From the NCBI GenBank assembly GCA_026874595.1, contig CM049319.1, positions 15,279,601-15,343,600 on the forward strand: a stretch of 64,000 nucleotides of DNA. The letters are read 5' to 3'. The stretch is from Sipunculus nudus (lineage: Eukaryota; Annelida; Sipuncula; Golfingiida; Sipunculidae). Of this stretch, positions 1-40,811 are shown one piece after another (positions within the stretch are counted from its first letter, which is position 1; the number at the start of each line of letters is the position of its first letter). Below the pieces are notes generated by a model. That model made no database searches. It was not told the DNA's origin and saw nothing but the letters and a program-made list of their open reading frames with translations. Position numbers and translations under genes: made by a program.

Positions 1-2810
1 TTTGATAGTAATCTACTGTTATTATATTAAAACATGGCTTGTAATCAGCAAAATTTCTTATTTTAAGGTGGGGTTAAGCAAGACAGAAAATTCACTCAAG
101 TCCGAAACGATTTTACTGGAACACACTTTTATTTCATTAAAACCCCTATTTTCAGTAACATTTTTACATGGCTTTGTATACATTTTACTATTTTGTCATT
201 TCTAATTCACTAAGGGTTACTCACATGAGAATAACATGATAATGTATGTGCCCATTCTTTATTGTGCAAAAAATAACACAGTAAATTAATATTCACATGA
301 ATAGTTTGCTTCTGAACACAGGAACATAGACCTATAGTATACAAGAGGGTTCATATACCGGTGGTATCCCTAAATGGGGGCTGGCTGTAACACAATTTTG
401 CTGGGTGTCCTTTTCAACTACTAGCAAAATCTATAAGTCTAGCACTAGTTTAGTGCCCTCTAAAATAAAAAACCTTCTCTGACCAAAACTACTTGAATCA
501 AATATTAAAGACTGTTATCAGTCAGGACCTCAATCTTTTCATAAAGATGGCAAAGCACACCTACATGATGGACAGCACATGTACATCTCTCTTTACCGAG
601 TGGACCTGGACTTGTACATTCCCCTGAGAACAAAATAAAGAAAGAATATATATAGTGTACATGTATACAAACACATACTCAGCAGCACCACTGGCTTATA
701 AATAATGAACCTGGATAATTAAAATGTAGTTGTTATATATATGACAGGCAAGTGTGTGACAACTGTTGTTTAATATGCACTGGCATCTGGAAATATATTT
801 GCCAACTGACATTTAATTGCTCAAAAAAAGTTATTCCTACAAAATTTCAATATTCACCTCTGACATGGGTTATAAATTATTACTGAAGTTGACAAACAGC
901 TATTTCCCAGGCATAATACACATCTTTTTTGGACATGTGCTCCAGTCAGATGTTATGTACTGAATGACCAGAAGGAGCTGAACCCTGCAGGCATATAAAT
1001 TTTCAAATTCTGCTTTTATTACCTCAATGGAGGTTAAAGTATACTGTTATTTGTCTGTATGTACTATGTACATATAAATTATAATAGTTATCCCAAGACT
1101 TTCATTCAATTTTTTTTAAAAGTGGAAGATGGGGCAGGAACAAAAGTTACAATTTATATGTGAGTTCAGTATAATAAAATGCAGGAAAAACTATACAGTC
1201 TATCTGTACATCTGTCTAAAATACAAAATAGGACCACCATCTAGTGCTGACATCTGAGGGAGAAATTTTTACTTTAACCACTAACTGGTGCTGACACTTG
1301 AGATCAAAATTTTGTACTTTTTATTTAAGGAAGATAACACAAGTTTTGGTGAATTATTTTTTGTCTTGAAATCCTAAACCAAGATTTGGTGAAAAAAGTG
1401 AGCTTTTACTTTTTTTCTGGGTCAAACATATCGAAAAATAGCAGGATTCAATCAAAGTCCTTCAATTGTATATTTGATTTAAATGCCTGAGAAATAATGT
1501 GTTTGTGCTTAGTAAAATATTAATATGATTCAGTTCAATATGACCAACATAATAAACTGTCATATTTGCTCTCTGGCAACGCTCAATTTCATAGTGTCTG
1601 TTAATTTTCACAGTTTCAGTTAATTTTTTTAATTAACTATTACTGTGTTAGTAGCATCCACAAATTCAAATGCAGTTAATACTGCTTTGTCAAGCAATAT
1701 TAAACTGCATTTCTTCAAGCAAACCTAAAATGATGACAAAAGAAGTAATACACAGGTCAATATTCAAATACTGACATTTTGTGACAAACTTGTATTCATT
1801 TGAACATCTACCATTATAAAGGTACAATGATTACACTGAAATCATATTAAAACATGGACAGGAAATTTAAAAATAAACACACCAAATTAGTTCATGAAAC
1901 GTTTGATTAATATGAGGTGCATGCTGAAAAGTAACGAAAATTAATCTTCAGAATTATATATTCATATCAGGATGGTAAAACATTAAGTAAATAATAAACA
2001 TTGTGTATAATCAAAATATAAACTATTCTATTTACTGGGTTAACAACAGTGATCTGAAGAACATGAAATACCCTGTGTAGCTGCAAGGCAAAAAAAAGAA
2101 AAGAAACATACACCATAAATAAACAATAATCCTGGAATAAAAACTACAGGATCCAATTTTCTTTAATCTACCACCATGCTATCTTAAGTTCATCCTTATA
2201 TCTATGTTACGTTTCTCTGTGATAGTCAAAGCAAAAAAAAAATGCAAAAGTTTTGATTTGCATGGGCTCTGGCTAAAGGATAATGTTTAGTGCCATGCTT
2301 GCACACACACATATTTTATGGAAAACAAAATAAATCTTATGTTAAAAATAATTCTTAAGCCCAAAATATATAACTGTGTTGGAATGGAGTGTATAAATGG
2401 ACAAAATATTATGGAACTAGTATAAAAGCATTACTACTGACAACATCATTCTATTCTAAAAACACAACTGGTAGCAACTACCATAAACTATCAAAATCTA
2501 CCATAAAGCACCTTTAAATTCAAACATGATTACCATGATAGTATACTTTTATATAAATTTCAAGACATATGTACAAGGAAGGCACAAAAACAAAAAGTCT
2601 AGGTTCACTTAACACTAGCAGCAAACTTAAAAATTAATCTTTTTTATATTTATTATAAAAGACAAGAATGAGTACATCTATATCCAGGTACAGTCCTTTC
2701 TCCAATATTACTACTTAACTTGGTCTTTTAATAAATACAGTAGTATCTTGAATATCTGTCCTTAACCAAATAAAAATATGATTATATTCCAACCTGTACC
2801 TAAACACATA
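1..2810. other. RUNDC1 intron 8, no gene seen
   Basis: This AT-rich stretch has no supported exon on either strand. The short open frames near its left edge carry no recognisable motif or splice context. The next RUNDC1 exon (linker or RUN domain) must lie left of base 1. Confidence 0.6.
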
Positions 2811-2988
2811 CAGTGAAACCTGTGTTACGAGACCGTCCATGAGACTGGCCAAAAGTGGTCTTAATTCACAGGTGGTCTTATTAGACAGGTCAGTTTTTAC
2901 TAAAATGGATGCTTTTTGTTCACCCATGGGTGGTCTTAATAGACAGGTGGTCTTAAAAGACAGGTGGTCTTTCAGACAGGTTCCACTG
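2811..2988. mobile_element. TA-flanked mariner-type MITE, family M1 copy 1
   Basis: This is a 178-bp element with TA on both sides. Left end CAGTGAAACCTGTG and right end CAGGTTCCACTG are inverted copies with one difference over about 12 bp, as in Tc1/mariner elements. The interior repeats GACAGGTGGTCTTA-like blocks. Related copies lie at about 3860-4013 and 24445-24607. Confidence 0.8.
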
Positions 2989-3306
2989 TATTATCAGTCC
3001 TAAATGATGCATGCACATCAAAAGCCAAAATTTCCTTGAAAACTTTTTTTTTTAACTGTTTGTGCATTGTTCTGACACTTCCCCTAGTGGTGTTGATCAA
3101 AAAGATGAAGACAAATATTCATTACCCTCAAAAATTAGAAATAAATTTATAACCTTAAAATTGTTAAAAGTTGTGATCATTTTCGATTTGACAGAGTGGA
3201 ATTACTGTTGCCCCATATGTTTATATCAACTAAATATTAACATTTTCCCATGATAGCACATAGGTTGGCTGTGTAAAGCATATCCACATAAACTGGATTT
3301 GTATTA

Positions 3307-30878
<27,572 letters not shown>

Positions 30879-31659
30879 AGTGGTGACTGTGACACAGAAA
30901 ATATGTTGTAGTGTTAAACATTTCACAACATGATAGCAAATTATGCTGATGTCAGCGATATGCACCAACATCATCAGGAAAAGATATCTCAAAAGATTTT
31001 CAGCTGCATGTACATACATGGAGTGTAACAACTATTATGGTAGCATTAATGTTTCTATGAAGTTTAACATATCATCTGTTGACCTGAAGGGATAAAGTCT
31101 GTTAAAAACCATGCAACATGCTATGACATTTAAATGTTATCAGTTTGCACATTGTAATATGATGCACCTGCAGAGTTATATCAGTGCTTACATTTTGTGT
31201 ATTAATATATAAATCATACATAGAATGTATTTGTACACGGCTGTGAGATATTCAAGATATAAAAATGAAGACAAAGTGAGTATACAGAGTTTATAAACAT
31301 AAATTATTTATTGTCAATGTGACAGACTTACCTGTTTGCACATTCCAACACAGTTCATAATACACAAACACTATCTGATAATGTGTAAAATGCATTTTAT
31401 GGAAATATTATAGTATTAAAAATATATCATGAACAGTCACATAATAAATTACGTATAATATTTGAATATTAGAAACAGTCACTCAATATATAACCCAATA
31501 AGTTACTTAATCATTACCTGAACAAACACTGGTGAAAGCCTAATACTCCTTGCTGAAACTAATCAACTTGACAGCTAACGAAGAGATCATTCAGAAATTA
31601 GATGCCTCTCAGAACAATCTGCATCTAAAGCCATTTTCCTTTTATAGAAAGATCCTAAA

Positions 31660-31925
31660 AACCAACATGTACAATGGATAGATTGCTGGACTTGTGACCG
31701 CAAGGTTGTGGGTTTGTGTCCAGTTCTTACCACAGTCTGGGCTAAGACTCCTAACCAAAGTCTTTGCCACATAGGTGTGCTCTCTCGACCCATGAGTGAA
31801 TGGGCACTGGTCATTGGCAGGAGGCAAATGTAGAATGTATAACCTTCTAGCGCCTGATATGGCTGCTTGGTTTGTATGCTCCCCAGGGAGCTGAGAAAAG
31901 CTACAAGAATGAACAGGCCTGAAAG
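31660..31925 (+). mobile_element. tRNA-derived SINE, copy 1
   Basis: The head ATGGATAGATTGCTGGACTT and GGTTGTGGGTTTGTGTCC resemble the A and B boxes of a tRNA promoter. The body (GGGCTAAGACTCCTAACCAA, CTTTGCC, CTCTCTCGACCCA, GGGCACTGGTCATTGGCAGG) is shared with the copy at 56430-56640. The minus-strand open frame across it is a shadow. Confidence 0.75.
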
Positions 31926-32583
31926 ACCAGGAAGGCAAAGTGTAAAGTTAATTGAGACTGACATCATGGGTGATATCAGCATATAAACCCCCCAACTTTA
32001 ATTGTGGCTGCATATAGTCAAAAGAACACTTACTCTTTACACACAACTTGTAAACAATAGGATCCATCCTTATGACCACTGCCATGATGCAGGTATCCTA
32101 CATGATATACCAACTACAGTAATATATACAAGACCACTCCACTGACATACGTCCAAATGATGATGATATTAAACATGTCTTCGCCCTTGACCGTGTTCCT
32201 TTCACACCAGACTGGGTAGGATGCAACCTCTAATGACCTTCAGATATGTCTATTGCATCAATGCTTTACTTTCATGGTTCATGATCTTTTCATAACCTCT
32301 GGGGTTCAACCAACAGCAAGTCACTTATGAAATGCAGACAAACAGAATGGAAAATTTAGAGAGCACCCCTTGAGAGCAAACCTCCACCAAGACCAAAATT
32401 TATATTTATGAATTATTTGTAAATATATATATATGTTCAAATGAATTCCAACCCATAAAGAATTCTTCTGGGAGAGTGATATATATATCACTGGTGTCAG
32501 CAGAAGTATGTTTCTTTTCAATATTTCCAGGTCTGATGTACATACAGTCAAAGGGTGTCTGAATTTATCCACATTTCCATGCA

Positions 32584-32844
32584 AAATAGGGACCCATGGG
32601 TCTCAACATCAGCTGAATTTGTCTAAAAGGAAATGTTTATGAGCTTTTTACAAAATACGGGTCCTGTGATCAGTTTGAAGCCAACCTGTCTACCCAAACT
32701 GGAGATATCATCCATAAATTAATTTGTGAATGCATGGGCCCTGAGACCTTGACCTATGACCTTTAGTGACCCCAAAAATCAAAAGAAAATTTCCCCTATT
32801 AGCAGGTGCGCCCCATGCAGAGTAAAGAAGGTTTGCAATGAAAA
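32584..32844 (+). mobile_element. 5' part of a second P-like element with GACCTTGACC tandem core
   Basis: AGGGACCCATGGGTCTC with ATCAGCTGA matches the P family start. It is followed by a unit with GGGTCCTGTGATC, CCCAAACTGGAGATATCATC and CTTGACCTATGACC. The unit is cut by P4 and similar units resume at 35436. The element seems to be a P-type head with a different, tandemly repeated core. Confidence 0.6.
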
Positions 32845-35435
32845 AAAGGACCTATGGGTCATGACGCTCAGCTGTTATATATGATAAAAAAAATATTATT
32901 TAGAAATGAGGCACATGCTGGTTTTGTGTGGTAATATATATAAGCTGTATTATGAGTTGTTGTTGTTTAGCTTATGTATGATTTTGATAGTACCTTTGGA
33001 GACAGGGAAGAGGATTGATTTCATTTTTTTATTAACAAATGGACTACTATTGTCACACAGATTTTGACTTGGCCATATTACTTATAAGCAAAACATATAA
33101 TATAAGAGTTTAATTATTTATTAAAAAAAATTACAAATATTGTCCCAAATATAATTTTTATTAAAAATAATGAGAGAATCATATGATTTTGTAAAATGAA
33201 ATATACCTGAAATGATTATTAAAATAATATTAAAGAATATATTCATGAATGCATTCATGAATACATTTTGAAAGTATTTGCACGAGTATTCATATACTTT
33301 CATTTTTACCTGAATTCCCATTCTTTATGCAAGAAATTTTATAATGGAGTACATAATCATATTCGTATTTAAATACAATTACAAAGTATTCGCACCATGT
33401 CTGGTATTTATTCAGTTTTCACCAAACAATGATGTTGAGAATCCAGAATATACAAAATTCACACATTTAAATAATGATCATAAGTACCTGGTTTTATGGC
33501 TTTTATTCATATTAAAAAATAACTGTAAAAAATTCATTTTGGACTAATTTCACATCAATGTACACACTAGACACAGTAGGAATCTAGATTAATATTATCA
33601 ACTGCATCTTTGTCTATCATTAATTTCCTTCATATGATCCCTAATGATTAGTAATGAATAATATGATTTACTTCTTTATCATTAAAATTGAACTGAAAAA
33701 TGCCATAGGTGACTGCATGGTGTTATTTGGAATACGTGACATTCTACCCATCGATACAAGATTCTTATATCATCAGTAACTGCAAGTTAATTTCCTGTTA
33801 TTATAAACTGACAAATTCCTTTTCTAATTCTTTTTCTATTTCTATTAAATTTATTAATTTATTGTTTATTGTTTTGTTGTTGGTTAAAACTACTAGATGA
33901 GTTGGGTTGGACACCTGGATCAACTGTGGCTTGCCATAAGCTGCCTGGATTCCGTGTATGCCTCGCCTCAAGCATGCATAATACAGGTGACTCAAGAGGG
34001 GCTGGAGAGAGCCAAGGTCTGACAGGGTCTCATAAAAAACATTAATAAAAGCTACAATTTTTGGCCAATTTCTTTCAGCTTTCTAAACTAAAAAGCTGAA
34101 ATCCTTATGTGTGCATGATATGAAAATTATATCAACAGTGCTCATGGGAAACAAACGTGCCATGGTCACAGTTGGGCAAAATTTAAGGTACCAATTTTAT
34201 GTTTATACTAATAACTTATAAAATTTGAAAAATTCAGAACTAATTTTGGGTATTCAATTGAATCTTGATTAAATAATGTTACATCCCTGACAAAAAAAAA
34301 TCTCTAGCTTCAGCAATGCCCTTGTTAAGGGAGTAAATATAATTCTTGATTTTTTACAAAGTGCATTATGTTTGGGCCCATAACTTAAAACAATTACGCA
34401 GTACTGACATCATTTTGGCATGTGCATAGAGAATGAAAAATATGTATATTATTTATGATTAAAGTCAGATCAGTGGTTTTGGTATTAGGCAGTCTTGACG
34501 TGTAACAATGGGTTTTTAATGGAAAAATGAAGTTTTTCATTAATATCTCGAAGGTATTAAGTCCTAGTGACCAAATTCTTGGCATGGTAGGGGATTTTGG
34601 AGACATCTAACTGTATGCCGAATTTAAGGAACTTAGAGCTGAAGCTGGGGAGTTGAGCTCTTGCAAACTGCATAACACTAGCTTGATGTAAACAATAAGT
34701 TACATGGTGCTTGAAAACTTCAATAAAATCTACAGTTTTTGATCAACTGGTTTCAAATTTTTGGTGTTAACAGTTAAAAATGCTAACAAAAACATGCTGT
34801 GAAAATTAAATCCACAGTACTTCTAGGAAAAAAACGTGCCATGGTCAAATTTGGGCAAAATTTAAGGTACCAATTTTTTATTTTTATTAATATTTTAAAA
34901 AATTTAAAAGATTTTCATCTAATTTTGGGTATACAATTTAATTTTGATTAATAAAAGTTATATTACTGGAAAAAAGGTCCATAGCTTTAACATTTTTTGT
35001 GTTAAGGGATCAAATATCTTTCCTGATTTTTTACAAAATGCATTATGTTTGGGCCCATAACTTTTTTAAATTAAATAATACAGACATAATTTCTGGCATG
35101 TACATAGGAACTATATACAGGAATATTTATGGTAAATATGAGGAAAAACAGATGAGTGGTTTTTATATTAGGCAGTCCTGAAGTGTGAAAATATGTTTTT
35201 AATAAAAAATTGAGGTTTTTCCTTAATTTCTCAAAGGAACGAAGTTTCAAAGACCCAGTTTTCGGCTTGGTAGGAGATCTTGGGGGACATCTAACATTAT
35301 GCCGAATTTTGGATTCCTAGGGTTACGGTTTCAAAACGTGCCACATCTACGGACGGACGGACGGAAGGACGGACAGACGACCGACAATGGACCACGACTA
35401 TAGCTCAGATGACTTATAGTCAGCTGAGCTAAAAA
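32845..35435 (+). mobile_element. GGAC-tailed element P4
   Basis: It begins AAAGGACCTATGGGTCATGA and ends GTCAGCTGAGCTAAAAAT, 2.59 kb. Two partial 3' modules are present (34330-34620 and 35010-35340), then GGAC repeats (about 35349-35375) and the hairpin. It has no endonuclease frame as clear as in P1-P3. It is inserted in a GACCTTGACC tandem unit. Confidence 0.8.
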
Positions 35436-35735
35436 TGCATCCACAATAGTGGGTCCTGTGACCTTGACCTTTGATCTTATCAAAGTAAAGTTTGAAACCA
35501 ATACTTCAATCCAAACTGATGTTATCATCTGAAAACTAATATCTTGATGGATGGCCCATGTGACCTTGACCTTGTGACCCAAAAATCCATAAGTTTCTTC
35601 CACTATTGGCAGGTGAGTAATGTCTTGAAATGAAAGATTTGGGATGAAATTTGTGGCTTCAAATAAATCCACATTCTTTCTCAATAAGTGGGTCCTGTGA
35701 CCTTTGACCTCATGACCCCTAAAATCGATTACTTG
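35436..35735 (+). repeat. GTGGGTCCTGTGACCTTGAC tandem repeat (two units)
   Basis: Units start GTGGGTCCTGTGACC at about 35449 and 35688, with an intermediate GGCCCATGTGACCTTGACC at about 35555. Each has CCAAACTGATGTTATCATC-like and CACTATTGGCAGGTG-like blocks also present at 32690-32810. It is the right flank of the P4 insertion. Confidence 0.65.
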
Positions 35736-35824
35736 CGTTAGAGGTGGGTCATATATATGTTAAGCTGACTGAAAGGTCCACAGGAGACAATGTAATCTAT
35801 TTATCAGCTAACCACAAAAACATA

Positions 35825-35983
35825 CAGTGGAACCTCTCCTTACAGGCACCTCCTTTTTATGGCCACTCACAGGCAGTCCCTTGAAAGTAGGTCAAGAAAT
35901 CTATAACCTCCCTATAAAGGGTACTTCTCCATTGCAGGCAATTATCCGGTCCCATCAGTATTCATAATTCAGAAGCTCTACTG
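35825..35983. mobile_element. TA-flanked MITE, family M2
   Basis: TA|CAGTGGAACCTCTCCTTACA at the left and AGAAGCTCTACTG|TA at the right form imperfect inverted ends around 159 bp. It is a mariner-type terminus but the interior differs from family M1. Confidence 0.7.
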
Positions 35984-36174
35984 TATATAGTAAGAGTTTA
36001 GATTCCCTAATGATTGGTCTTAACTCATTCAAGTTCACCTAATCATGCTAATCAGATTGCAATTAATATCTGCCCATGTTGTATCTGCTAGATTGTTATA
36101 CATTATCAGCTTCAACACAGGGACTACAGATAAAACCAGTGCAAGATCAGAACCGCTGAATCATTTTAGCCCTA

Positions 36175-36840
36175 AAAGTAAAACTGTGTATGTGTGAAAA
36201 AAGAATTTCCTTTCAATGTCAAATATCTCATAAGACTCGTTAATAAGAGATAACAGAGCAGCATACACGGAAGTCAGATCTAAACAACAATACCCAGCCT
36301 GCTGGAGCATATAAGCATTGAAGAAGAAAACAGTTCCATTTTTTACAAGTGCCAGATGACACAGACATTTAGCACTATCTTTATTATTGCCTCATGTATG
36401 TGGTCATCCCAATTTGTAAGTGTTTATGTCTTTGTTCACAACATAACACGTGCAAACCTAAACGGAATCCCATGACATTTTAAGTGCACTTCAGGAAGGG
36501 GCCAATGAATTTTCGATTAGATTTTGGTGTATATCTGGCACATGAACCAGATCAGAACAGTCACAAATATAAAGTCATTTATGCACGAATGAACTTGCTA
36601 ATCCGGGCAGAATGAGTGAATGGTGGAGGGATGCATTCATTAAAATGCAGATTTCTAGTATTGTGTATGTGTAAACAAGAAATTTCCTTTTAATATCGAG
36701 GTGTCTTATCACTGATAACAGACTGGCATACAGCAAAATCAGATGGAAAATATTACTCAGCCTACCAGAGCATAAACGTTAAAGAAGCAAATAAATAGTT
36801 ACAAGTGCCAGATGAATCAGACATTAAGCACTATCTCCCT
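36175..36840. repeat. Two direct copies of a 190-bp repeat (R2) around an R3 repeat
   Basis: GTGTATGTGTGAAAAAAGAA with ACAAGTGCCAGATGACACAG (36185-36375) recurs as GTGTATGTGTAAACAAGAAA with ACAAGTGCCAGATGAATCAG (36662-36835). Between them (36425-36605) lies a reverse-oriented copy of family R3, which is also at 48935-49190 and 63395-63690. Confidence 0.7.
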
Positions 36841-39170
36841 AACTGTTGCTGATAATTTTGTAGCATCTCGGCAACTGGCCTGTTACAGTACACACATACT
36901 GTGTGCCAGCTGGGCTCTACGAGATAAATCACTAACATAATCAATACATTGAATCTGACTGCAGTCACAATGCACGGTATGCTTTCAGTACAGTAACCTT
37001 GGCATGAATGCATGGACTTAAATATGGCTTAAATCATACCCAGTGTCGAAACAGCACCCCATGGAGAGGATTTGGATTTCAAGAATGTATTCTTCTCTTT
37101 TGATAATTACACTTGAGTAATCACAGTGGTAATGTTTGTGACATCATAATTTCAATGCAAGCAAACCACTTAGTGCATACATGTTCAAATTCATATTCCA
37201 CATACTATGTCAATATCACACAGATGAAATAGGGGATGCCCCTTTGCATGTAGGACAATAAAGAATTTAGTTATGTCTGAGTAATTCTAAATATCATACC
37301 TTATCATTTGTATAGAACTACATCACAGGTAGATGTACTGGTTAATTAATCATAAACATATAGAGCAAGTGGATCATTCAAACTGACATACTGGTAAATC
37401 ATAAGTTCATGAATGGTGTATCAGGAATTAAATTCACATTGAGATGAACTGCTGTCTCTATTAGCCAGAAGTGACTTTGTTGAGCTGTAGGACACAGCTT
37501 TAATATTAGTAAGGTTGTTGGATTGGATTTTTGAGATGAAAGTCTGTGCCTCTGAGCAAAATGGTGACACTCTGATGGAACAACTATCATCTACGATTCA
37601 CTCTAATGTCAAACTTATTAATCAGATGATTATTCAATCATGGCCCCATGCATGTAAACCTTGCCCCTGAAACAAGACAGACAGTTGGAATTTATACTAA
37701 ACTGATAAACCTACTTAAATTGTGACACATGCAATGGCCATCTAACCTCCTGTATATATACTGTTGTAAACAGTCTGTTATCTTAACATTAGGCTACCAG
37801 TGAAGCATTTATACAATTTTAAAGAATACAAGTGAACACAAAAACCCACCAGTAAAACCCCTCTCCATGGTAACTGCTAAACATAATCCTGTAGACATTG
37901 AAATTACAAAACTTAACCTCCAAACGACATGTGAGAAAGCTAAAAAGATATCTTCTTATTTGAATTATAACACAATACAAAATATTGCCAAATATTTATG
38001 CAAGATGTGTGCACAACATTATACAAGGCTGTATGATTTCCTCCACACTCCATTTATTAAATATAAGGTTTTGACATAATTAGGTTTCTATCAGTGGAAA
38101 TAAATGTTGTTTAAATCCTCATGCTTCAACGAGTGATGGAATTGGCTCATGTCCTCATAACCAGGCTATAAATATTGTACACCAAAACACGTATACCATG
38201 GAGGTATAATTATACCTCCATGCTTATACTTATGTGTACAATATACACCTGAGCAGTGGGGTTGATCAAGTGGACCAATTATTTGAATTTCTGAATAGAG
38301 CGAGAAATTTTCTTTCACATGAGAAGTCTCTTATAAACATTAAAATAAACTACCTGTTACACTTCCTTGCACCTGAAGGAGAAGTGGTCATTCACTGTAG
38401 GATTTATACATCGAGCCTGAATTTTTTAAATGTGCAAAGGAGACAGTCTGCCACTATTGCCTGGTTTTAATCAGGATGTGTCAAAGGCCAGATCCCCTTA
38501 CAGATCAATCTTCAACCAGATTAGCTCAATTCACTTCCTGGATATTTAGTATATTTTTTTCTTTTTAAAAATTCTTACTGATTTTATGCGATTTATTTTC
38601 CTTTTCCTCCTTTCTACTGAACTTATGGACATCAAACTGTATCTTGAATTTCAAATCCTCAGGTCCAACTGTATTAAAAGTGCAAGTCTAACAGATAGGC
38701 AAACACCCGGATAACAGACAAAGGTCCACCATTTAAGCTTAAATGACAGAGTCAGCAAAGCTAAATAAAGCAGGTATGAAAATACCTACATGGTAGCCTG
38801 AACAATACTGTCTATCATAAACTGTAAATAGAGTAATCCATACATTTTTTGCTCTACTTTAGCAGACTGCCCTCAGGAATAAAGATGACAGAATGAGGTC
38901 TCTTCATCATGAAGACACCTGTAATTATACAGAGCTTAGTGGAGCAATCATTCACAATAGACAGGCTTTTTTAATGTGCAATATTATACTGCAGCCTCCA
39001 GAGAAAACCCACAAACATGCAAAAAAAAACTTATTACAAACATACACATATTTTGTTTAATTTTTAATGATGCCCATTCACCTTCCTTTCAAAAAAGAAT
39101 ATATCTGATTTCTGGCATCTTCTGTGTATAATATTAATGATCCTAGGGTAATTTAGGTTGTGAAAAGTTC
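36841..39170. other. Intergenic or 5' UTR intron DNA; one strong palindrome
   Basis: No exon was recognised. At 38197-38222 there is a perfect 26-bp palindrome (arm CATGGAGGTATAA), extended as a hairpin with TATTGTACAC/GTGTACAATA arms to about 38173-38243. Confidence 0.5.
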
Positions 39171-39174
39171 TTAA

Positions 39175-39375
39175 GGCCTTCATGAAGGTTGTCAACAGCA
39201 TGTTTGTAAACACAGCAATGTTGACAAACGGGGAAAAACTTGTAACCTGAGATGGAAGGTTGCATATATGCAGAGGTAGAAAGTTCACTTGTTGCAAAAC
39301 ACCATTTGCAAAGATCTGGCTTATCTGACTTGCTGCCAGATGCCCTTGTTGAATTTGTTTTGATTATTTAGGGGG
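39175..39375 (+). repeat. Dispersed repeat family R4, copy 1
   Basis: GTTTGTAAACACAGCAATGT, GACAAACGGGGAAAAAC and CACCATTTGCAAAGATCTGG are shared in order with 44730-45005 and 58720-58975. Confidence 0.65.
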
Positions 39376-39594
39376 CTCAACTTAATCACTTGCTTGGTGA
39401 AATAGGTTTTACCCAGTTATTACCCAGGATTCTTGGGTTTTATCCTTACTTCCTACTGATTGGAATGCTATGCTCTTCACAGATAAACGTGTGAGTGGTA
39501 AATGGCTTCTTTCAGGCAGGGGTAATGGGCTTGCTACCAATTTTAACAAAATGTGGGTGTAACTTTTGCTGACCAATCAGAAAGAAACTGATCT

Positions 39595-39745
39595 TGGGTC
39601 CTGTTTGATAAAAGCTTTTAAACTGGAAAAGCCTGGGCTATACGCTCGGCAAAACTCTTGGAAAAACCTGGGTAAAATATTTTTAACCCAGTTTTTCCCT
39701 CAGAGTCAGGTAAAATAGGTTCTACCTGGGTCAAACCAGACCCTG
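39595..39745. mobile_element. Small MITE with GGGTCnnGTTTGA ends
   Basis: GGGTCCTGTTTGATAAAAGC at the left and GGTCAAACCAGACCC at the right are inverted copies. An internal AACCTGGGTAAAATATTTTTAACCCAGTTT-type hairpin lies at about 39664-39694. The ends resemble hAT- or PIF-type MITEs; no clear target duplication is seen. Confidence 0.5.
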
Positions 39746-40179
39746 GAGTCAAGCTCCATATTTTGACCATAACTTTTCCCTGCAGGTACATTTGCTAAGG
39801 AGGTTATGTTATCACCTGTGTCCGTTTTGTTTTGCCTTAGCAGAGGTATGTGCTCTACAGGGCTCCATTTCTACTCTTGCATTCTACTTGAACATATTTT
39901 CTTGGAAACATGTTCTTCCAGGTTCACTGTGATCAAATTAAAAGCTGGAAAACAATGATCAGCAGCAAAATGCATACATGTGCTTTTTTTCTCTCCCAAG
40001 ATTAGGAAATGAGGCAAAGGCTGCAAATAACTGGTGTATTACTTATTCAGAGGCAGCCACCAGGAAAAACACTTGAGGTCTAAAATAAAACATGCAAATG
40101 AACTCATTACCCAGCCTGCCTGTTAAGAGTTTAAGAATTTTCTAGGGCAGCATTCTTTCTACCCCAGTGCTCTTTATGA

Positions 40180-40226
40180 GTGCCCCCCCCCCCCAAAAAA
40201 AAAGCTGAATAAGGGGGGGGGGGGGT
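40180..40226. repeat. Facing poly-C and poly-G runs
   Basis: A run of 14 C, then 10 A, a short spacer and a run of 13 G. The two homopolymers can pair as a hairpin. Similar C-rich runs lie at 41530-41557. Confidence 0.85.
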
Positions 40227-40722
40227 CTGAAGAGTTAATTTCTATATGAATATTTGAGCCTTTTTTTATAGACTTTTGAGCGCCACCCTAAAATACAATT
40301 TATTTTTTATTTTCCTTTCCCTCCTTTATACTGCCCTTGTTTCCACTAGATCTAAAAAAATGGCCGATTTTCAAAAAGTGACCTTTGTGCACAATATAAG
40401 TCATAGGTGACAGATTTGCACCTGATATTTACTTGGACCTTGATCTAATTTCCTGGATTGTACACTTCATAGTAAATTCCAAAATAATTACCCAGCAGCG
40501 GGGAAGGGGGAAGCTTCCAGTGATAGTGCAGTGACTGAAACCATCTGGTTTGGTCTATATTCTTGTATGTAAAAAGTACAGCTTAAATTTATGGAGGAAT
40601 TCAAAGCATAATAAATTAGCAATAAATGTCTACAAGTAAATTGAAACTATCACATTGACCATTCTGAAAAGCATTTTGGAATGGCATTTAGGCATCTTAA
40701 ATCTCAATGTATATCTGGTTTT

Positions 40723-40811
40723 ACCTGATGAATGTGTCCTGTTTACCTGATGAATGTGTCCTGTTTACCTGATGAATGTGTCCTGTTTACCTGATGAATG
40801 TGTCCTGTTAA
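40723..40811 (+). repeat. 22-bp minisatellite, 4 copies
   Basis: CCTGATGAATGTGTCCTGTT followed by TA is repeated four times with almost no differences, so the array is recent. Non-coding. Confidence 0.95.
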
